Source: Gordionus sp. m RMFG-2023 (lineage: Eukaryota; Nematomorpha; Gordioida; Chordodea; Parachordodidae). Taken from it: 64,000 nucleotides of DNA. The translations under genes were made by a program, and so were the position numbers. This document shows, in pieces, positions 56,829 through 64,000 of the stretch. The stretch is from positions 27,762,508-27,826,507 of the forward strand of contig NC_088776.1 of NCBI RefSeq assembly GCF_954871325.1, read 5' to 3'. The notes below the pieces were generated by a model. The model was given only the letters and a program-made list of their open reading frames with translations, had not been told where the DNA came from and searched no databases. Numbering within the stretch: the first letter of the stretch is position 1; every line of letters starts with the position of its first letter.

Positions 56829-59705
56829 CAGGGATGCGAACCCGACAAAATTTTTGGCCGGGTTCGGTTCGGGGTATAAAAAAAAAGGTGGGTTCGGTTC
56901 AGGGAAATATTTTTGAACCCGGGTTTGGTTCGGGTTCAAGAATTTTTGAGTTGATAAAAAAAATTATATATTTAAATCATAATAAAAAACTAGATATAAA
57001 TTTGATATAAAAAATAAATTTTTTATTTTATTTATAGGCAAATAGTTAAAAATACAAAGCATATAGTCATGTATCAATTTTAAAAATTTTATTTAGACGT
57101 ATTAGCATAATATCTTCCAAGAGTTGTTCACTCATCCTCGATCTATGTGGTGAAAGAATGAATTTCAAATGTGAAAAAGATCTTTCAACGCTAACCTATG
57201 TTAAATGTATTTATATGTGAAAATATGATAAATTAACTTGGGTTGCAGGAACAGCAAATAAGATTTTAGATAAAATATATAATTCAGGGTGTTCCAGCTT
57301 AGCAGACTCCCAAAAATGCAAAATATTTTCCTTCTTATCTAATCTTTTATAATCGCTAAATCCAGTAATTATTGTTCTAATACTTTTCTCAGCAATCGTT
57401 GGCCCTCTTTTAAGTATTTTCTCCTGCCTTTCTTTAAGTTGTATCAATTTCTCTAGATCATCTTCTTGTTCAATAACTTCATCGGAACTAATATCATCAG
57501 ATAAAATCGGCGTTGTTAAGCTTTTAATTCGTCTCCATAAATTGACAAGATGCCTTTTCGCACAAATCTTATCATCATCACTAAGTAATACCTGTAATAT
57601 TTAAGGATTTATATTGTTTATATTTAAATATTCCATAAAAGAACAATTTTAATATAAATCTAAAATAATTAATTTACTAAGCTTTTAATTAACCTTGAAT
57701 CTTGGGTCCAGGTATATGGCAGCTAAGAGAATTTCGTTCTTTATAAACCTTTCTTCTCTGTTCTTAAGACAAGAATATAGTAATTGAGCAAAATGGTTTG
57801 GATTTTTTTCCAGTTCGATGCAGCATCTTAACCATGCTGCATAAAAATCTGTCAGTGTTAACTGTTCAGATTGGAATTGTTTGGTTGCGATTTTTAGCTG
57901 TTTTAAAATTTCAACAATCGTTATTATCTCTTTCCAATCTTCAGTCAATAAATAATCAGATTGCTCTGAAAAAAATCTTCGATATTGGGTTTTAGTAAAA
58001 TCAGCCTTTCTAACATATCATGGGTTGAATGCCATCTGTGGCAATCTAACACAAGCATAGGGAGTTTCATATTTTTTAATAACTTTTGGTAAGTGGGATG
58101 TCTTAATTTTAAATTTAGGCTCCTAGCTTTTGCAATGGTTTCCACAATAGGTGATAATTTTATAGCATCTTGAAGTGCCAGCTGAAGTGTGTGAGCTGCA
58201 CACTGTACACTATAAATCGGATAGGATATAATAGTTGATAAAAAAGTATTTTGTATATCATCAATATCATATTTATATACATTTACATCCATATTTTCCT
58301 CATCTGCTGATTCACTCCTCATATCATAATCAGTTTCAGGAGCTTTATAGCTCTTAAAAAATTACAACCATTATCAGAAGTAATTGTGTATATTTGTTCA
58401 ATATTAATTTTAAATTTTAGTAAAGTTTTTAATATATTCTCTTTTATATATTCTCCTGTACATCTCTCTTTCAGCTCTACAATTCCAAGAGTCCTCAAAT
58501 TTATAATGGACTTTGATATAAATTGAATATTTACACCAAGAATTGACCTATCTAGTCGTTGAACTGCATCAACTTTTAAACTTATTAATTTTCCTTCTAC
58601 CTCTCTCGATATTTTGTCTCTAATTGATTGGGCTGTTTTATTAATAGTTCTGGATAAATTTTCTTTGTTTATAACTAAATTGAGCCCAGATAGGAGTGGA
58701 TTTATAATTCTTTGAAATCCCGAATCTTCAATAATTGATAAAGGCCGGCCATTTACAGTAACAAGTTCTAGTATAGAACTCATCAAATCATTAGATGATA
58801 TATTTATACTTATATGCTTTTTTGGAAAAAAGGTTTCTATATTAATTTTAGGTTTTTTTGCCAATAACAATTCCTGATATTTGGTTTTTTCATTTAAATA
58901 ATTTAAATATTCATTGTTGTGATTTCTTTCCAGGTGTCTTTCTAAATTTGACAAGTGATTACCAGACATTTTGCAATATGAACATATTGATTTTTTTCTA
59001 TTGTATTAAGGGTAAAATGCTTATCAAATATGACTTTATCTTTAATCTTAAATCTATAAAAATAGAACAATTTTTTTAAATAGCAATGATTTCAGAATTA
59101 AAAAAGAGATATTTATAAATTTAATTTCATTTATAATATGCACTTCATTAATATCTTGTAAAAATTAATCTGAACCAAAAATAAATGATTAGAATATATA
59201 AATTTTCAAATCATTTTAATAAGTTCACAAAAACTGCCCTACATTTAACAATTTTTAAGTTAGATGTTTAGAATTTTTTAAATTAACAATATAATAATTT
59301 TTACTTTGATTTGTTAACCATTTTCTTCTAATTAATAATCTTTAAGAATAATAAGATAAAAATTTAAAAATAAATGGCGTAAATTAATTCAATTGTTTAA
59401 AATTTTTTAACACTCCAATAGGAATCGATAATAAATTTAAAAATGGCATAATTGAATTAAGTTGTTTAAAATTTATTAACACTTCATTTAATTGGAAATT
59501 TGAAAATATAATATTTGTATTTACATATATTAATATATGATTTTAAATAATACACTGAACCCGGTTGAACCCGGGTTCAAATAAAATTCTTGGGTTCGGT
59601 TCGGGGTTTTGAAAATTTTATAAATGGGGTTCAGGTTCGGTTCGGGTTCAGAGTTTTTTTCTAAAAACCCGGGTTTACTTCTCACGGTTCGGGTTGGAAT
59701 CCCTG
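56829..59705 (-). mobile_element. BED-finger hAT, 2.88 kb, nearly complete
   Basis: Inverted ends cagggatgcgaacccg and, reversed, cagggattccaacccg. Perfect 8-bp target duplication ggtttagt (56821-56828 and 59706-59713). The subterminal 130 bp on both sides repeat ggttcggttcgggttc phrases. The transposase gene occupies 57090-59000 on the minus strand. The same termini occur on the small element at 5613-6480, which is therefore a non-autonomous relative. Confidence 0.9.
57090..59000 (-). pseudogene. BED zinc finger hAT transposase with introns
   Basis: From the right: a BED finger (SICSYCKMSGNHLSNLERHL, then ERNH, about 58990-58910, with C-x2-C and H-x4-H spacing) and a helical region. The catalytic core follows with LKVDAVQRLDRSILGVNIQF (first Asp) and YTITSDNGCNFLRA (second Asp). 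Then come CAAHTLQLALQDAI, KLPMLVLDCHRWHSTHDMLE, LAAIYLDPRFK, and the dimerisation domain VPATQ / VSVERSFSHLKFILSPHRSR. Two introns fit the protein: 57592-57693 and a very short 57196-57237. Two frame changes interrupt it, near 58322 after the second Asp block and near 57950, plus probably one in the BED finger. This is an inactive but recent copy, related to ZBED-type proteins. Confidence 0.85.
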
Positions 59706-60205
59706 GGTTTAGTCATATCACGATATTTTTAAAATATTTTTTGGGATGATGTTTTACACGTATTTACAGATATATAAAACAAAAATGAACATTTTTGTTT
59801 TAATATAACTAGTAAATTTGGTCGATCGAATATTTAGTAAGTGGTCGGTTTTGAGCGCGGCATTCGGTCATATCATAATATTTTCAAAATACTTTTTAGG
59901 ATAATGCTTAACACCTAAAAATACATGTATAAACCAAAAATGAAGAGGAATATGCGCCTAACAAGTTTTCTATTATAACCCCTCTCATTAATTAATTTTT
60001 AAATTTATTTTAGGTTTTTCACATGTATTTACACCCAAATATAAAAAAAAGCCAATAAAAATTCTGGTTGCCTAAGATGATATTTTCATATTTATGCATT
60101 TAACGCCCTCTTATGGATATATATTTGTTAAACTTTAAAAATGAAAAAAAAATTTGAGTTGTAATAATCTAGAATTATAGATATTTGATTTCAATTTTTT
60201 TATTA

Positions 60206-61903
60206 AAGATTTTTATATATTAAAAAAAATATTTCTGAACATTATACAGCAAATCTTCTGGATCATCGATGTTACGGGTTGAAATGATGAGATCGTTAAT
60301 TATCGGTAGCCTTATTCTTAATAAAGACTACTTCAGGCCAACTAATTGCAATATTGGGAAGATTATAGGTAATTTAGCAGAACATTGTTCAAAATACCAG
60401 ACCTCTCATATGGATAGGAGGGCCTTTATTCATCAAAATTTCTACCTCACTAAGTTTTACAATCTTAAATTAAACAAAGATTAAAGGATTTTTATAATTT
60501 AAAAATTACAAATAATATTTACAATTTAAAAATTTCAACCCAAACATCAATGAAAAAAATAATTCTTGGTAATTCTATTGAGGCCGTCCGTGAATAGCAA
60601 ATTTGCCTCAGATAATTTTGCGTGTCAATCTTTCTTCAATAGCCTCCTGCTAATTATAATATTACTTAATATAACCTTGATAGACCTATTTCTTTTTCTT
60701 AGAGTATGTCTTTGCTCTTAAAATCTTCCATAAAAGCAAAACAGAGGGGTTTGGATGGCTTCAGCCCTTTCCCTAACTTAATCAACCCAATAGTTATTAA
60801 TTGTTTATTACAATAAAATTTTAACTTAAACACTTGCCATATTATCAAGCTCTATATTTTGGTGCTCGCCTGGCTGCCTTTACTAAACCAGATGATGGAA
60901 TGGAATTCATATAACGATGTTTGTTCTTTTAGAAGACTAATAGGTAAAATAGTAACGGTATAATTAAACCCGTTACTCTAGCCACCTTCTGCCTTCATCA
61001 GTTGGGCTTTACTATGAAACGATGTTGTAACATTATATACGATTCCTTTAGAATTTATCTCAATTCTTGTAATAAAAATTAATCGTTAAATTTTTTAAAA
61101 CGCTTTCAACAATATGAGGCACGACGTTTTCCTTCCTGCTTTTTTAAACTTATTATCCTTCTATTCTTAATTATTAAGGTAAAGAATCCTTCTGCAATTT
61201 GGCAACTATATCCTAAAACTCAAGAAAGCCCCAATAAAAACCCCTTCGGTCAGCTTTTATTTAATCTGGGCATCAATAAAGGATTAATTCAACAACGATA
61301 TTACTTTTTGATACAGATGACGGCACAATATTTTATAAACATTTACCCTCATAAAGGAGTCATCCATTAGTGTGGACCTTTATCTGAATTGTATCAAATC
61401 CGAGATCTGCTTTCCTTCCTTCAACCCTCTTCATACAATCATAGGTTTAAACACCGCGCCCCATGATCTAATAATCTTAGGCTCTTCGATTATGAATTCT
61501 TTCCTCGCCAAGCTATAATTTAATAATTTTGTGGCCACAGAGGGCACTCCCCATCATCAAATAGTTTACATCTTAAAAAATTTATTTCATTTTTAGGACC
61601 TCCGGTCTTGGTAATTATTCTTATACTACTCGCCTCATTTTGAAAAAGTTACCAATTTATCCTTAAAATTGTGGGAGGTCTCGAGTTTATTCCTCTTCCC
61701 CAGCCTTAATATGTCGCCCTCTTTTTCTTCCCATAATTCGGTTTTGTCTTATAATAAAATGTGTACATTTAACTTCGTCAACAAATGTAACTGATCTTCA
61801 ACTACTAAGGGCTTCTCAAACTGCAATACCCTTCCCACAATTCGCTTAATCTTTTGCAGGTTTCTGCAAACAATTGTAGTACGGTAGTCGATATTCTGAA
61901 CTT
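60206..61903. other. Unassigned, less AT-rich block
   Basis: The composition is more balanced than elsewhere and resembles decayed coding sequence. The minus strand near 61750-61900 is open for VQNIDYRTTIVCRNLQKIKR, then IVGRVLQFEKPLVVEDQLHL, but I recognise no family. The plus-strand frame 60269-60484 is likewise unassigned. It could be a degraded element or an ancient gene copy. Confidence 0.3.
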
Positions 61904-62470
61904 CCGCGGACTGGCATGCTTAAAAGCCTCTAAGAGTTATACTTGTCATGATAGTGACCGATATTCTTTTTAACTCCAACGTCTCAGCTGGGTTCCCAAA
62001 CAGATTCGAACCCCCAATCTTTCCAATCAACCGTAAAAGTCCAGATGGTGCCACGGTCTGGTATGCTTAAAAGTCTCTGAGCGTAATATTCGTCATGATA
62101 GTGACCGAGATACTTTTTAATTCCATCGTCTCAGCTGGGTTCCTAAACCGATTCGAACCTTCAATCTTTTCAATCAACCGAATCTCGATAGTGCCACGGT
62201 CTGGTATGCTTAAAAGTCTCTGAGCGTAATATTCGTCATGATAGTGACCGAGATACTTTTTAATTCCATCGTCTCAGCTGGGTTCCTAAACCGATTCGAA
62301 CCTTCAATCTTTTCAATCAACCGAATCTCGATAGTGCCACGGTCTGGTATGCTTAAAAGTCTCTGAGCGCCATATTCTTCATGATAGAGTGACCGAGATT
62401 CTTTCAAAACCCACCGTCTCATCCCAAATCTTCGAACCTCCAATCTTTCCAATCAATCATAAAAAGCAAT
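61904..62470 (-). repeat. Four tandem repeats, 143-bp unit, with a GGTTCGAATC motif
   Basis: Copies start at about 61904, 62051, 62194 and 62337. The middle two are almost identical; the outer two are more divergent. Each unit, read on the minus strand, contains ggttcgaatcggtttaggaa. This includes the core of the RNA polymerase III B box, but no convincing A box lies at the usual distance. The unit length is not a multiple of three, so the minus-strand frame at 62210-62452 across it is probably not protein-coding. Confidence 0.8.
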
Positions 62471-62739
62471 GATGATACTTTAATGGGCGAGAAATTTTAA
62501 CTATTTCTTTGTGTAAATATTTTTACCACAAATACCCATAATGAGCATGCTCTTCAACTCATAATAATCTTCTTACCCCGGTTACAGCTAACAACCTTGA
62601 TTATTTTGGTCAAAAGAGTTTGACTCTTCCTCGTTAATAGGCGTAAAAATTAAACTTTTTACAGGAAATCCCTTGGAGTTCTATTTCTTAAAACAAACCA
62701 AACTGAAATTCTCAAGAGGAGTTCATCTGCCATTCTAAT

Positions 62740-63455
62740 TCAAGGTGTATCGATGCCACTTTTTGGAGGCCGATCCGATATTCCCAATATTAAATTGATA
62801 TCGGCCGATTACCGATTCGATATCATATATAATTTTGTATTCTGTAAAGATACCAATGGTTTTAATTTTAATATACTTTTTATTAGTATAACATCTATAA
62901 TTTAACTATACCATAATAACTTATGTCATTTAAATATATTATAATGATCAGTTATAGTTTATATTCATTCAATAAAATACTTTTATTGTTAAATCACTTT
63001 TAATAATAAGTAATATATTAATTATATACATTTGAAATAAATATTTAAAATAATATTTAACATTAATATATCGAAGATTTCTTTTTAGAAATACCAAAAT
63101 TTTAAATTTATCAATGGTCAGCCTGCGGCGATAGTAACTGTCAATATTACCAGCTTCACTAAAAACTGATTCGGAAGAGATTATCGCACACTTTTATAAA
63201 TAGAATGCGCAAAAAAAATAACAATAGAATATTTATTAATTAATTATTAAAAAAATATATATAAAAATGGATTTCGATTTTATTTATAGAAATAAATGAT
63301 TTTAGATTTAACTTTTTTAAAAAATTTTATAACATTTTATTTTTGTTAATGACGCTATTTTATATCGGATCGGAAATGATATAATATTGGCCGATAACCG
63401 ATATTTTAAAATGGGTGATATCGGCCCGATCCAAAAAAATATCGGTACATCCCTA
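62740..63455 (-). mobile_element. hAT remnant with perfect target duplication
   Basis: Flanked by attctaat (62732-62739 and 63456-63463). The right end, reversed, reads tagggatgtaccgatat, followed by ggatcgggccgatatc. The left end has the same atcggccgat-type phrases. On the minus strand at about 63040-63190 the dimerisation domain survives: ISSESVFSEAGNIDSYYRRR, then LTIDKFKILVFLKRNL. The rest of the transposase is deleted. This is a well-known style of animal hAT terminus. Confidence 0.85.
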
Positions 63456-63463
63456 ATTCTAAT

Positions 63464-64000
63464 ATATTTCCTTCTTAATTATATACACTACCGACAATAA
63501 CTGACTGCTCACCCTACATTTATACTTTTACGAATCCAAACCTTCATTTATTATCAAATACACATATATTATATCTAAGAATAGCCTCATAAGGTAAACT
63601 CTCAATTAAATTTAAAATATGTCATATTTATTAGCACTTGATTATTTCGTTTTGTACTATTTTGACTGGATAACAAGTATGGATTTTTTAAAGCCAATTT
63701 ATTGCCTAAGCAAAAATAAATAGTTCCTAAAGAGTAATTTCTCAATCATCTTTATTTGTGAAGTATAAAATTTGATTTCTTTTAGAACATGGTGAACATA
63801 TAATTTTAATCTGGCCTTTAAAGGCTACTGTAATATTTTCATTGTGCCTCAAATGCCATCGCAGGTGCCATTGACATATGTTTGTCAAATTATTAAAATT
63901 GTTACGCAACCCCGTAACAGTACATCGTTTTTGGTATAGACCCAAATTTACTCGTTAAAATTTAGTGTTTTTGAAATAAATCAACGGAGATCGTATTATA
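63464..64000. other. Right edge, nothing firmly assigned
   Basis: A minus-strand frame at 63742-63945 has three Cys and several His (ICQWHLRWHLRHNENI, then IICSPCSK) and might be part of a small zinc-binding domain, but it matches no family I know and lacks a clear start or splice context. No furin exon was seen. Confidence 0.3.

Larger units (their letters stand above)
53845..60205. mobile_element. Large foldback element E, split by later hAT insertions
   Basis: Outer arms: 53845-54110 pairs inversely with 59945-60205. Both contain cataagagggcgttaaatgc or its complement, the tgggtgtaaatacatgtgaa phrase, and cttgttaggcacatattgct. Inner arms: 55465-56075 pairs with 56345-56828 plus 59714-59945. 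Both contain tandem copies of a unit with gaccgaatgccgagctcaaa, cacttactaaatattcgat and caaatttgctagtaat. Two insertions separate the parts of each arm: hAT debris at 54111-55461 in the left arm, and the BED-type hAT at 56829-59705 in the right. The apex spacer is 56080-56340. No coding sequence of its own was found. Confidence 0.7.

Noticed and set aside
61980-62030. tRNA gene suggested by the ggttcgaatc motif
   Set aside because: No cloverleaf stems, no A box at the right distance, and the motif is part of a 143-bp tandem unit.
62210-62452. 80-codon minus-strand protein across the tandem repeats
   Set aside because: The unit length is not a multiple of three, so the same repeat is read in different frames; no domain recognised.
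63742-63945. FLYWCH or other zinc-finger gene at the right edge
   Set aside because: Cys and His spacing fits no zinc-finger class I know; no start or splice support.

Overview
The window is a very AT-rich stretch of animal nuclear DNA. That reading rests on spliceosomal introns, a furin-type proprotein convertase with its P domain and cysteine-rich region, a mitochondrial NAD-isocitrate dehydrogenase beta subunit, a DCP1 decapping cofactor, and many eukaryotic transposons (hAT, piggyBac, Ty3/gypsy). The base composition, short introns and dense hAT content would fit a cnidarian or another compact or parasitic invertebrate. The sequence alone does not fix the phylum.

Three host genes can be supported. 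At the left edge (1942-2879, +) are the last three exons of IDH3B; the rest of that gene lies upstream or outside. At 23077-23823 (+) is a complete single-exon DCP1 gene with an EVH1 domain and a C-terminal trimerisation helix. From 51888 down to 37623 (-) run the last eight exons of a furin gene: catalytic His, Asn and Ser, P domain, Cys-rich repeats, one membrane span and a long acidic tail. Its prodomain and catalytic-Asp exons were not found in the remaining 12 kb. One furin intron of 9.3 kb is filled with mobile elements.

The rest is mostly transposon layers. Region 4.35-9.2 kb: a DUF4371-type hAT transposase fragment, then a foldback element with tandem repeats in its arms, with a small hAT at its centre and a second foldback family (called C here) inserted in its right arm. 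9.5-10.3 kb: a Ty3/gypsy fossil. 10.45-11.6 kb: a hAT with actagtta subterminal repeats. 11.6-14.0 kb: two diverged hAT transposase copies facing tail to tail. 14.0-21.5 kb: a Ty3/gypsy fossil split by a 3.75 kb hAT with perfect 8-bp target duplications. 25.1-27.0 kb: a symmetrical foldback with six tandem units per arm. 27.6-29.3 kb and 32.4-33.5 kb: nested and single non-autonomous hAT-like elements. 42-51 kb (furin intron): C-family ends around hAT debris, two piggyBac copies (one internally inverted) and a solo LTR. 51.9-53.2 kb: another C-family copy. 53.8-60.2 kb: a third large foldback, split by other hATs including a nearly whole BED-finger hAT with introns. 61.9-62.5 kb: four tandem 143-bp repeats. 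62.7-63.5 kb: a hAT with perfect target duplications.

The unifying oddity is the number of foldback (long inverted-repeat) structures, several with tandem arrays in both arms and several nested with hAT elements. Family C, seen three times here and without a recognised transposase, is the best candidate for something undescribed.
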